NCBI GenBank assembly: GCA_021810045.1
Contig: JAJZJR010000003.1
Coordinates: forward strand, 62,001 to 126,000
DNA length: 64,000 bases
Reading direction: 5' to 3'
Source: Thermoplasmata archaeon
GTDB taxonomy: Archaea > Thermoplasmatota > Thermoplasmata > Thermoplasmatales > Thermoplasmataceae
In this document: positions 8,751 to 16,426 of the stretch, piece by piece
How the letters are laid out: each line of letters begins with the position of its first letter
How positions within the stretch are numbered: position 1 is the stretch's first letter
Notes under the pieces: generated by a model
What the model was told of the DNA's origin: nothing
Databases searched by the model: none
The model's input: only the letters and a program-made list of their open reading frames with translations
Translations under genes and position numbers: made by a program

Positions 8751-9431
8751 ATGGGTTACGAAGGAAGCCAGTTGAAAAAGGCTGCAGCAGAAGAAGCATT
8801 GAAACTTGTTAAGGATGGCATGATTTTGGGCTTGGGGACAGGTTCAACAGTAAAATTCTTTCTCGAAGGGCTTTCAGGACTTGTCAGGAATGGGATTAAA
8901 GTAAAAGGTGTTCCAACTTCTAAGGAAACTGCACGTCTTGGGAGAGAACTTGGTATAGATATCGATGAAAACTATGCCGGCGAGATTGACCTGGATGTCG
9001 ACGGGGCTGATGAGGTAGATTCCAATGGCCACCTGATAAAGGGAGGTGGCGGTGCTCTTCTAAGGGAAAAACTGGTTGCATTCAATTCAAAAGAAGTATG
9101 CATAATAGTGGATCAATCAAAATTTAAGGATCAAATTGGCGGATTCGGACTCCCAATTGAGATATTTGACTACCTGCATTCCAGTACTCAAAGAAATATC
9201 GAGAAACTGGGTGCAAGATGCACCTTAAGGAAGCAGGGGGAATTCATTACAGACAATGGAAACATCATTCTTGACTGTGATTTCGGATTGATACAAAATC
9301 CGGAGGAACTTGAAATGTCGTTAAAGAAAATACCGGGGGTTGCTGAAGTTGGACTCTTCAATGGATTGTGCCACAAGATTATAATTGGTACTCCAGATGG
9401 AATAAAAAAGATGGATATTGAACCAGCTTAG
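8751..9431 (+). CDS. rpiA: Ribose-5-phosphate isomerase A
   Basis: This enzyme interconverts ribose-5-phosphate and ribulose-5-phosphate for nucleotide and pentose metabolism. The 226-residue protein shows all RpiA motifs: the GLGTGSTVKFF phosphate loop, the catalytic DVDGADEVD, and the LIKGGGGALLREK loop with its base. The length is normal. The gene is divergent from the thioesterase, and its 3' end overlaps that of the HTH gene by four bases on the opposite strand. No anomaly is seen. Confidence 0.95.
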   Translation: MGYEGSQLKKAAAEEALKLVKDGMILGLGTGSTVKFFLEGLSGLVRNGIKVKGVPTSKETARLGRELGIDIDENYAGEIDLDVDGADEVDSNGHLIKGGGGALLREKLVAFNSKEVCIIVDQSKFKDQIGGFGLPIEIFDYLHSSTQRNIEKLGARCTLRKQGEFITDNGNIILDCDFGLIQNPEELEMSLKKIPGVAEVGLFNGLCHKIIIGTPDGIKKMDIEPA

Positions 9432-9784
9432 TCCTGGAAGGACTTAAGCTGATCAATGTTGTCATTAATTTCGTTTATCTTATTTGTAAGATCCTGTATA
9501 ATTTCTTCCAATATTTCATTGAAGCTCTTGGAAAGCCTGTAACCATGAATGGGGCGTCCCTTCCCCTCCTTTTTCATATTCCGTTTATTAATCCATCCTT
9601 TTCTTCTGAGCCATTGCATGGCAATTGAAACCTCAGGTTGTCTGAGACCGGTTTCTCTCTCGATCTCGACACTGGTGATTTCTCCCTTGTCTCTAATGTA
9701 AACCAATGTGTAGGCTACGCTTCTTGGGATGTCCGAGATTATCAGATATTTAGCTAATTTGTCGTTTACTTCTGAAAGTACCAT
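9428..9784 (-). CDS. Winged-helix transcriptional regulator
   Basis: The 118-residue archaeal regulator has an HTH at about residues 33-65 (GEITSVEIERETGLRQ, then PEVSIAMQWLRRKG). A basic wing (KRNMKKEGKGRP) follows, then a C-terminal amphipathic helix likely used for dimerisation (EILEEIIQDLTNKINEIN). This resembles ArsR/TrmB-like single-domain archaeal regulators. No metal-binding cysteines are present, so a classical metal sensor is unlikely. The target is unknown; autoregulation through the AT-rich 9785-9929 gap is possible. Confidence 0.75.
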   Translation of the reverse strand: MVLSEVNDKLAKYLIISDIPRSVAYTLVYIRDKGEITSVEIERETGLRQPEVSIAMQWLRRKGWINKRNMKKEGKGRPIHGYRLSKSFNEILEEIIQDLTNKINEINDNIDQLKSFQD

Positions 9785-9929
9785 ACTATCTCACCGTAAT
9801 ATTATATCAATTTAAATATGTAATGGTATTTTATAAACTTTCCTGTATTCGCTTTACTTTGTAAATTTGGTTATTTCGTCGGAAACTCTATAATATTTTT
9901 GACTTAATCCTTAAATATAAGAAAAAAAG

Positions 9930-10196
9930 TTATGATTTTGCCAATGCTTCCAGCTTACTAATTATTGTATACAAAGCTGCTCTCCCATGGGCTGGAACAT
10001 TGGGATCGTTAGACATTTCATCAAGAAGAGAAACCGCTGTTGCGCACTTAATATCTAGACTTTCTTTCTCATTACCTAATCTAGAGATAGAATCAGTAGC
10101 ACTCTTTCTTACGTTCTTCGGTACAGTTGTGTCCTGGCCCAGTTCGTCCAACAGATATATAACTTCGTCGTATAATTTTTGATCCATATTTTTCAC
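9930..10196 (-). CDS. UPF0147 family protein
   Basis: This small, all-helical archaeal protein of about 85-88 residues is of unknown function. The family pattern is visible: LLDELGQDTTVPKNVRKSA, and a second repeat-like copy LLDEMSNDPNVPAHGRAAL. Two tandem helical motifs, each with D..VP..(V/G)R, make an internal duplication. Its start overlaps the stop of the Lrp-like gene by four bases, so the pair is co-transcribed. The ATG at 10196 or the one at 10187 could be used. Confidence 0.85.
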   Translation of the reverse strand: MKNMDQKLYDEVIYLLDELGQDTTVPKNVRKSATDSISRLGNEKESLDIKCATAVSLLDEMSNDPNVPAHGRAALYTIISKLEALAKS

Positions 10197-10519
10197 TCTC
10201 CTATTTTCTGTCCCATTTCCTTTTTGATGTTCAAAACCATCATTGTTTTCATTCTTCTTATTCCATCAATCTTTCCAAGGCCATCCACAAGGAATTCCTG
10301 GAATTCATCATAATGTGGAAATCTGACCTTGAGCACTATATCGTAATCTCCAGTGACCACGAAAGCGTCCTCTACATTCTGAAAAGCAGTCACTGCAGAA
10401 GCCACAATATCAACTTTGTTAACATCGCATTCTAATCCAACAAGTGCAGTTACAATTCTCTGATCGTAGTATTTGCCCATAGTTGCTGTAAGTTCTTCAA
10501 TTTCCATTTTAACCTCCAA
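10193..10519 (-). CDS. Stand-alone Lrp/AsnC ligand-binding (RAM) domain protein
   Basis: The 108-residue protein consists of the alpha-beta RAM domain of Lrp/AsnC regulators without the DNA-binding HTH. The segment ALVGLECDVNKVDIVASAV, then DAFVVTGDYDIVLKVRF and the GIRRMKTMMVLN strand, match the fold. Stand-alone RAM proteins in archaea may bind amino acids or modulate full-length Lrp partners. A second in-frame ATG (MEIEE) lies four codons downstream. It is the first gene of a two-gene unit with the UPF0147 protein. Confidence 0.8.
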   Translation of the reverse strand: MEVKMEIEELTATMGKYYDQRIVTALVGLECDVNKVDIVASAVTAFQNVEDAFVVTGDYDIVLKVRFPHYDEFQEFLVDGLGKIDGIRRMKTMMVLNIKKEMGQKIGE

Positions 10520-10661
10520 AAAAACACGGTTATAGCAGATTCAAGGTATGTCTCAAAAGTATTTCTATCTAATGACCGTTAATGTGAATAATTCAAATTT
10601 TTCTGTGTTGTCGGTTTTGCCACAGTGTACTGATTGAAAATCAAGCTCTTGACACCTAAGG

Positions 10662-10669
10662 TTTTTAAG
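10662..10669 (+). promoter_or_regulatory. TATA-like box of the tRNA-Tyr gene
   Basis: TTTTTAAG ends 22 bases before the first base of the tRNA, the usual distance for an archaeal tRNA promoter. No protein gene lies between them. Confidence 0.45.
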
Positions 10670-10691
10670 AACATTGATTATTAGGGTGATA

Positions 10692-10796
10692 CCCGGCTTA
10701 GCTCAGGCTGGTAGAGCGGCGGACTGTAGAGGGAAGTCCACGGCATGGAATACCGCCGTAATCCGCAGGTCTCTGGTTCGAATCCGGAAGCCGGGA
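10692..10796 (+). tRNA. tRNA-Tyr (GTA) with an intron
   Basis: The acceptor arms CCCGGCT and AGCCGGG pair, with discriminator A at 10796. The D stem is GCTC/GAGC, the anticodon stem GCGGA/TCCGC, and the T arm is TCTGG-TTCGAAT-CCGGA. The anticodon GTA lies at 10726-10728. A 31-base insertion at about 10730-10760 splits the anticodon loop after position 37, the canonical archaeal intron site. The intron can fold its own hairpin (ACGGC with GCCGT). Splicing restores the loop CTGTAGA. CCA is not encoded. T-rich DNA at about 10829-10846 may end transcription. Confidence 0.93.
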
Positions 10797-10910
10797 TACA
10801 TAAACTGGTGTAGATATAACCTATCACCATTTTTTCCTTTTTCAAAAGCAACAATAATGTTGATGAAATCAAATCACAAATGCTTATACAGCTGATGGTT
10901 TTTTCTGGTA

Positions 10911-11258
10911 ATGAGTTTCCTTGATTATTTTCGCCAGCCTGAAGGGCTGGAAAATCTTTCACCCAGAGCGGTTCAACTTGCAATTTCAGATGAAAATACG
11001 TCCATTATTGATGTCAGGTCGGATCGTGAATTCTCTCATGGACATATAAGGGGGGCCAAACCCTGCCCTCTTGGCAGACTTGACGAATATATCCCAGAAA
11101 TCCAGAAGAACAAACAGGTTGTTCTCATATGCGCAACAGGACACAGGAGCAGAGCTGCTGCGGCAAAACTCCTGAAAAGTGGTTTTACCAAAGTCTCACA
11201 TCTCGAAGGCGGCATGAGGTCCTGGGTCAAAGCCGGCAACGAAACAACCAATGAATAA
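10911..11258 (+). CDS. Single-domain rhodanese (sulfurtransferase)
   Basis: The 115-residue rhodanese domain has the CH2A-like motif SIIDVRSDREFSHGHIRGA, and the active loop CATGHRS with Cys74 as the persulfide-carrying residue. It ends with the LEGGMRSWVKAG helix. The length is typical for single-domain cytosolic rhodaneses. A sulfur donor or acceptor cannot be read from the context, although a second rhodanese and ThiI are in the same window. A TATA-like TTATACAG lies upstream. Confidence 0.88.
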   Translation: MSFLDYFRQPEGLENLSPRAVQLAISDENTSIIDVRSDREFSHGHIRGAKPCPLGRLDEYIPEIQKNKQVVLICATGHRSRAAAAKLLKSGFTKVSHLEGGMRSWVKAGNETTNE

Positions 11259-11302
11259 TGGGTTCAGGTCCGCAACTCAATTTGTCGGTGTTTATGCTGA
11301 AA

Positions 11303-11455
11303 TTATCTCCAGATCAGTCCCAAAATGAAGAATACGGCCCCTATTCCAGTGAGAATGAAAGCTGCATGTCCGATTCCTCTAATAAAGTGAAGATAAAGAG
11401 ACAGTGCAATCAGAATAATACCCATGGAAAGAAAACGCAATTTCATGCCCTTCAT
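11303..11455 (-). CDS. 50-residue two-helix membrane protein
   Basis: A short reading frame begins MKGMKLRFLSMG and contains two hydrophobic helices (about residues 10-25 and 31-49) split by the loop FIRGIGH. The ATG at 11455, the basic N-terminus and clean hydropathy make it more convincing than the overlapping plus-strand frame at 11258-11494, which is low-complexity polar sequence. An inner ATG at residue 4 is also possible. I do not recognise a family. It lies between two convergent or tandem genes with no other occupant. Confidence 0.55.
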   Translation of the reverse strand: MKGMKLRFLSMGIILIALSLYLHFIRGIGHAAFILTGIGAVFFILGLIWR

Positions 11456-11555
11456 CTTTTTTACTCCGTGGAAGAGAATACAGAGGAAAGGTAATAATCA
11501 ACCTTTGGTTGGCAAAGCTGATGAGGACAATGCAGATAAGAGCCTATTATGGCAG

Positions 11556-11888
11556 TCAATTGTCGTGCATGGCCCTGTACATGATGTATAGAACAAGAAA
11601 GGTTATGGCTACAAGATGTCCTGCCAGAAGAACAGCAAGCGTTATCATCGGCCCAAGGGAATACCTTATGAGTGTGTACAGGAAAACTGCATAAAAAATC
11701 CCTAAACCCCCCATGGTGCCAATCAGTGCATGCTTCAACTTCAGTTTGCTTGAACTCAAGGGTCCAGGCCTGTATATGCCTCTTACATAGCCAAGTCCAT
11801 AACAGCCTGTGCAGATATCTGCTCTTCCATCCTGATCGATGACCTTTCCAAGTCCGTTACATTCCTGGCAGACCAAATCTTCTTCCAA
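11556..11888 (-). CDS. DnaJ-type zinc-finger membrane protein
   Basis: The 110-residue protein has two CxxCxGxG-like modules: CQECNGLG at residues 7-14 and CTGCYGLG at about 27-34. These resemble half of a DnaJ cysteine-rich zinc finger. Two transmembrane helices follow (about residues 55-75 and 79-103). The zinc finger probably sits on the cytosolic face. No J domain is present, so it is not a co-chaperone as such. Function unknown; a role in membrane protein quality control would be speculation. Confidence 0.78.
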   Translation of the reverse strand: MEEDLVCQECNGLGKVIDQDGRADICTGCYGLGYVRGIYRPGPLSSSKLKLKHALIGTMGGLGIFYAVFLYTLIRYSLGPMITLAVLLAGHLVAITFLVLYIMYRAMHDN

Positions 11889-11933
11889 GGCAATTAAAAC
11901 AATGTGGTTTTCTTATTTAGTATTGATGTAACT

Positions 11934-12692
11934 CTAAGCCTTAATGGTACTCCCGCTGAGTTTTATTCCAAAACTCATGAACGCAGTATGGCCTATGATA
12001 TTATTGTCAGGTCTTGTGGCATTATCTCTCACAAGGATATCTCTCTTGATGATCTCGATGTTGGCAAAAACGAAAAACCCATTATGTCTCATCGATGAGC
12101 AATTTTTCTCCAACTGGTTATATGTGGGAGAATATGTGCAGATCTTTCCACCATTTTTGAGGAGCGATGACACGTAGGGAACTGCAGCCCACGGTTCCGG
12201 GACGTCAAGAACCACTGCATCAAACCTGTCATCTGTCCGGAAGTTCTCTATTGACCCTTCAACAATATTCCAGTTATCAGTACTCGTTGAAATCTTAACG
12301 TTCAGCAGTGCTTTTTCAAGGTATCCCTTATTTATCTCTACAGTGGTAAGCTTGCCAGTGTCTCCCAATGCCTTCAGTATTGAGAGAGACAGTGCTCCGG
12401 ATCCAATACCTGATTCCAGGATGTTTTTTCCGGGTGTGATAGAGCAGTATTGAACGATCACTGCCGAATCCCATGGCTGTATAATCTGGGCGGTTCTCGA
12501 GGCATAATCAGGAAAAAAAACCGGATCTGCCTCCAATACGGTGTATTCCTCTCCTTTTATTCTCACTCTGTCCCCAACACCCAGAACAAGATTTGGTTCA
12601 AGCTGGATCTCTTTACCTTTTAATCTGATTAAATTTCTGGAAGCATCAAACAAACCGGTATCATTCTTTGATTTCACAATAAAAGTAGGCAT
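11934..12692 (-). CDS. trmI: tRNA (adenine-N1)-methyltransferase TrmI
   Basis: This enzyme methylates N1 of adenine 58 (and 57 in some archaea) in the tRNA T-loop. The 252-residue protein has a small N-terminal beta domain, the SAM loop ILESGIGSGALSLSI, the TTVEINKG acidic strand and the family signature VLDVPEPW. It differs from most relatives in having YASRTAQII before the SAM domain. Its start lies six bases after the glycerate kinase stop, so the two are probably co-transcribed. Confidence 0.92.
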   Translation of the reverse strand: MPTFIVKSKNDTGLFDASRNLIRLKGKEIQLEPNLVLGVGDRVRIKGEEYTVLEADPVFFPDYASRTAQIIQPWDSAVIVQYCSITPGKNILESGIGSGALSLSILKALGDTGKLTTVEINKGYLEKALLNVKISTSTDNWNIVEGSIENFRTDDRFDAVVLDVPEPWAAVPYVSSLLKNGGKICTYSPTYNQLEKNCSSMRHNGFFVFANIEIIKRDILVRDNATRPDNNIIGHTAFMSFGIKLSGSTIKA

Positions 12693-12697
12693 TTTAT

Positions 12698-14023
12698 CTA
12701 TCCCTCATTTTTGCCACCGTAATAGGCAACAAATATGTCTGAAACGTTTGTACCCGTGTATCCTGTAATGATTGCAGAGTTGTATTTATTTAGCAGGTTG
12801 TAAGAGTCACTGAAGTTTAATGAATTCTGTATCTCCTCTCTTGTTACAGTGTTAACCAGTGAAGTGTCAGAGATACCCCCCATTGCCGGACTTACGCCGT
12901 CAATACCGTCTGTGCCAAGACTGGCAAATAGATAATTCTCCTCCTTTTCCATGTTTAAGGCAACCCGAAGAGCCAATTCACAGTTTCTTCCCCCTTTCCC
13001 CTTCCCAACAACTTTTGCGGTTGTTTCACCACCGCCGATTATCCAGATTGGGTTTCCGGATTTCCTGTACTCTTTTCGCATTCTATCCGCAAACCATTCT
13101 GCAGTCTCCACAACATCCCCAGTTATAGGTTCAGGTAAAGTCACAACCTTTTCCCCGGGATCGCCAATATGTGTGCCAATCATGTCAACAAAATCTCTGT
13201 TTTTCAGAATAAGCCTGGTTGTAACCTTTTGAAAGAATCTTGCTTCTACAATATTGCTCCTGTCAGGAATTTTCGCAACTCCATCAAGGTCGCATGAATC
13301 GCTGTATTTCTCAAGGACTTTCTTAAAAAAATCCGGGGAATATGAGGGCTTGGTGAGGGGTCCAGATGCAATTACTGAAGGGTCATCCCCCGGTACATCT
13401 GAAATTATAAAACCATGCACTTCAGCAGGATAGAGACGCTTTGCAAGCTTCCCACCCTTTACGGAAGACATGGCCTCCCGGACTGCATTGAGTTCGTGTA
13501 TATCAGCTCCTGAATTCATGAGGCATTTTGCAGTCTCTGCAATTGAATCTATTGAGAAAATTTCCTCAGGTATTTCAAATAATGCCGATCCTCCGCCTGA
13601 AACAAGAACCAGGACGAGATCATCCTCGTTAAGGATACTGAGCCCATTCATCATTTTCCTTGATGAGGTCAACGTATCCTGAGCAGGTATGGGATGATTT
13701 CCCCTAAGAAGCTCAAGTTCCGGATATTTTGTTGCAGCCTCCTGTCCCTCAGGAATAATGATGGCAGAATAGCTGGAAATTCCTGAAGTTATATTTCTGA
13801 TGCCTTCGTACATCTTTAGCGAGGCTTTGCCAAATCCTATGACATAAACATGTCCGTATTTTGATTTTCCTGAGAGGAGTTTCTCGGTGCATTCAGCAAC
13901 CAGATGTTCGGGATCAAGTGCAGTAAAGGCCTGCTTCAGAACTGTGAGTAGTCTGTCCCTGTAGATGCTGGTATTTACCTGTTTTTCATTGTCAATTGTG
14001 ATTACTTCTCCCTGATCACTCAT
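12698..14023 (-). CDS. Glycerate 2-kinase (MOFRL/GckA family)
   Basis: This kinase phosphorylates D-glycerate to 2-phosphoglycerate, the last committed step of the non-phosphorylative Entner-Doudoroff route known in Thermoplasma and Picrophilus. The 441 residues have the DUF4147 N-terminal domain with VLVSGGGSALFE, the SDVPGDDPSVIASGP loop and a C-terminal MOFRL domain with GGGETTAKVVG and GKGGRNCELAL. The length is normal. It overlaps the rhodanese gene by eight bases and precedes trmI, so three genes form one minus-strand unit. Confidence 0.92.
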   Translation of the reverse strand: MSDQGEVITIDNEKQVNTSIYRDRLLTVLKQAFTALDPEHLVAECTEKLLSGKSKYGHVYVIGFGKASLKMYEGIRNITSGISSYSAIIIPEGQEAATKYPELELLRGNHPIPAQDTLTSSRKMMNGLSILNEDDLVLVLVSGGGSALFEIPEEIFSIDSIAETAKCLMNSGADIHELNAVREAMSSVKGGKLAKRLYPAEVHGFIISDVPGDDPSVIASGPLTKPSYSPDFFKKVLEKYSDSCDLDGVAKIPDRSNIVEARFFQKVTTRLILKNRDFVDMIGTHIGDPGEKVVTLPEPITGDVVETAEWFADRMRKEYRKSGNPIWIIGGGETTAKVVGKGKGGRNCELALRVALNMEKEENYLFASLGTDGIDGVSPAMGGISDTSLVNTVTREEIQNSLNFSDSYNLLNKYNSAIITGYTGTNVSDIFVAYYGGKNEG

Positions 14024-14360
14024 ACTCTACTTCCAGGCCAGAAAGATGCCACTGTATCATCCCTCCTCTCAGATTGATGACGTTTTCTATGCCTTGATCT
14101 TTAAGGAATGAACAGGCATAATAGCTTCTCTCACCACTGTTACATACAAAAACAAGCTTTCTTTCATTATTTCGTAATTTGTCAAGGCTGTCTTTAAGTT
14201 CCATGAGGGGTATGTGTATTGAATCTTTGATATGCCCCATATCTCCATAATATTCTGCAGGTTCTCTGACATCGATGATTGTGTATGATTTTTCACCATC
14301 GTCCTCAATCAATTGTGACAGTTCACCCGGATTAACCTCTTCCACTTTTCTTGAAAACAT
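14016..14360 (-). CDS. Single-domain rhodanese (second copy)
   Basis: The 114-residue rhodanese carries TIIDVREPAEYYGDMGHI, a catalytic loop CNSGERS with Cys73, and a terminal LRGGMIQWHLSG helix. It differs clearly from the copy at 10911-11258, so they are not a recent duplication. It is the first gene of the operon with glycerate kinase and trmI; their coding regions overlap by eight bases. It probably handles persulfide sulfur in the cytosol, but its acceptor is unknown. Confidence 0.88.
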   Translation of the reverse strand: MFSRKVEEVNPGELSQLIEDDGEKSYTIIDVREPAEYYGDMGHIKDSIHIPLMELKDSLDKLRNNERKLVFVCNSGERSYYACSFLKDQGIENVINLRGGMIQWHLSGLEVEYE

Positions 14361-14483
14361 TATATCTCTCCATTATCAAAACAAAATAATTACTTTTGCT
14401 ACGAATTGATACTGATTAAATTTATGTCATTCTTTTTATACAATATTTGTATTTAGTGTGAGTAGTATTTTTATAGTTATTCA

Positions 14484-14503
14484 ATATGTCGAAATCGACA
14501 TAT
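14484..14503. promoter_or_regulatory. Palindromic operator over the padR start codon
   Basis: A perfect inverted repeat with 9-base arms, ATATGTCGA and TCGACATAT, is separated by two bases. It overlaps the ATG of the PadR gene. A TATA-like TTTTTATAG at about 14468-14476 sits 26-30 bases before the start, so the repeat would cover the transcription start. A PadR dimer bound here would block initiation, which suggests autorepression. Confidence 0.6.
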
Positions 14504-15002
14504 GATAAACAGAGATTATGCCACAAGAGTCCTATTCGCATTAAGCTTTGAGGATCTATGTGGATATCAGATCTCAAAATACATTTCAACCAAAGATGAG
14601 CGTATTTCAAATGGTACCATCGCTCCTGTTCTTAAACACCTGCGGGATAAGGATATGATTACTTTCTCCATTGAAGGGCGTAAGAAGGTTTACACTATAA
14701 AGGAGAAAGGTCTGAAGTATGTTAATGAAGTCAGATCGCTTAGAAACACCCTTAAGAAGAGAATATTTGTAGAATCTTTAAACGAGAATGCAATTTACCT
14801 GGATTTTCTGTCAAATCTCGACGATGCTGCAATTTTCAGGGAACTCCTGGAATTCATAGGTGATGATGCAATGTCAATTGTCATTGCCGGATTCCAGATG
14901 AAGAAAAGAAATAACGAAAAATCTCTGCAGAATCTCAAGGATCGCCTGCATGAATTGAATAAGGAGGTGAATTCCTGGCTTTTACAAGAAGTGCAAAACT
15001 GA
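14502..15002 (+). CDS. PadR-family transcriptional regulator
   Basis: The 166-residue protein has a PadR winged helix at residues 5-75: ALSFEDLCGYQISKYI, then the recognition helix SNGTIAPVLKHLRDK and the wing MITFSIEGRKKVYTIKEKG. A C-terminal helical dimerisation region follows, ending in a basic coiled stretch. It directly precedes an MFS drug-type exporter and overlaps the likely true start of that gene. The arrangement and the start-codon palindrome point to a repressor of the exporter that is released by a toxic ligand. Confidence 0.86.
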   Translation: MINRDYATRVLFALSFEDLCGYQISKYISTKDERISNGTIAPVLKHLRDKDMITFSIEGRKKVYTIKEKGLKYVNEVRSLRNTLKKRIFVESLNENAIYLDFLSNLDDAAIFRELLEFIGDDAMSIVIAGFQMKKRNNEKSLQNLKDRLHELNKEVNSWLLQEVQN

Positions 15003-15013
15003 CCATTGGAATC

Positions 15014-16426
15014 ATGGCCATGATGGGAATCCTCATCACCTATGTGGAGACTATGGTCACCCCTGCTCTGCCAATTCTGGAAAAGGATTTTCATACAAAT
15101 TATGACAGTCTCTCCTGGGTAATAACTGCATATATACTCTCGGGAACAGTATCTGCGGCAATATTCGGAAGACTTGCTGATATTTTCGGTAAGAAGAAGA
15201 TCTTCATCATCCTTGCCGGTGTTTATACAATAGCAGTTGCCTTTGGGGGATTTGCAACAGATCTTAACCAGTTCATACTGGTAAGGACAGTTCAGGGCCT
15301 CGGGATGGGTATGTTTCCAGTGGCATATGCCTTACTCAACGATGAGGTGCCAAAAGAAAATCTTGCACTCGCTCAGGGAATAATAAGTTCAACATTCACT
15401 GGCGGAGCTGCTGTTGGCCTTGTATTGGGTGCATATATTACCCAGTATTATGGGTGGCAGTGGTCTTACCATTCCGCAATACCTGTATCACTGGCATTGC
15501 TTATTTCTGCTATTGTAGTTGTAAAGGAAAGCCCATACACAAGAAAAGAGTCCATAGACTTCGGAGGTATAGCGGCCCTTTCCCTATCAGTTGTATTCCT
15601 TATACTCGGCCTATCTGAAGGTCAGTACTGGGGATGGACCTCCATTGCCACTTTAAGCTCATTCATTCTTTCCCTGTTCAGCCTCATCGCCTTTGTGTTC
15701 ATAGAGAGGAAGGTGAATATGCCATTCATAAGCCTGAAGCTCCTGAAAATAAGGAATATCTTTCTGGCTAACGTTGCAGGACTATTTGCAATGTCCGGTA
15801 TGTTTTTCCTCTTTTACACTGTGCCGGTGCTTCTACAGGATCCAAGTCCGGCAGGCTTCGGAATGTCCATATTCAATTCAGGACTCGTGATGCTTCCAGC
15901 AGCAATTGCATCAATGATTTTTGCCCCTCTGTCTGCAAGGGTTACAAACACAAGAGGACCGAAAGTTACCATTCTGATCGGCGGAATAGTCCTCTTCATG
16001 TCCTATATTGCGCTGCTTTTTAACAGGCAGACAACCATTTCCATTCTTGAGGACACAACACTTCTCGGGATTAGCCTTTCATTCGTTTTCGTAGGGGTGA
16101 TCAACATTTTGCTGGTTTCCACTCCTGCAAAGGATGCGGGAGTATCCACAGGAATGAATGTTGTTTTCAGGAATATTGGATCAGCCATTGCTCCGGCAAT
16201 AGGCGGAGTAATGGAAACCACATATGTAATGCCGGTACTTCTGGGAACTTATGACTATCCTGTTGCAGGATTGCCATTTTTCCCTATTTTCAAGACTTTT
16301 CCCTCAAGTCAGGCATTTGATTACATCTACATCATAGGCCTGGGTTTCCTGGCCGTCATGGTGATTTTGACATTTTTCATGAAAAATGAAATTTTGGGAA
16401 AGAAAAAAGGTGATACAGTTGAATAA
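15014..16426 (+). CDS. MFS multidrug-type exporter (DHA2, about 14 TM)
   Basis: The 470-residue protein is a proton-driven efflux transporter of the EmrB/QacA class. Motif A is visible as GRLADIFGKKK (about residues 50-60), and motif C-like glycines occur in the fifth helix. About 14 hydrophobic segments are present. The ATG at 15014 is probably not the true start: a strong GGAGGTGA ribosome site at 14963-14970 is followed four bases later by an in-frame CTG at 14975. The extra residues (LAFTRSAKLTIGI) look like a natural MFS N-terminus. The substrate is unknown. Confidence 0.9.
   Translation: MAMMGILITYVETMVTPALPILEKDFHTNYDSLSWVITAYILSGTVSAAIFGRLADIFGKKKIFIILAGVYTIAVAFGGFATDLNQFILVRTVQGLGMGMFPVAYALLNDEVPKENLALAQGIISSTFTGGAAVGLVLGAYITQYYGWQWSYHSAIPVSLALLISAIVVVKESPYTRKESIDFGGIAALSLSVVFLILGLSEGQYWGWTSIATLSSFILSLFSLIAFVFIERKVNMPFISLKLLKIRNIFLANVAGLFAMSGMFFLFYTVPVLLQDPSPAGFGMSIFNSGLVMLPAAIASMIFAPLSARVTNTRGPKVTILIGGIVLFMSYIALLFNRQTTISILEDTTLLGISLSFVFVGVINILLVSTPAKDAGVSTGMNVVFRNIGSAIAPAIGGVMETTYVMPVLLGTYDYPVAGLPFFPIFKTFPSSQAFDYIYIIGLGFLAVMVILTFFMKNEILGKKKGDTVE

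Noticed and set aside
11258-11494. Plus-strand frame of 78 codons
   Set aside because: Polar, low-complexity translation that is antisense to a better minus-strand membrane microprotein (11303-11455).
13000-13250. Plus-strand frames opposite glycerate kinase (12859-13232)
   Set aside because: Antisense to a well-supported enzyme and rich in Pro/Ser/Phe, typical of shadow frames.
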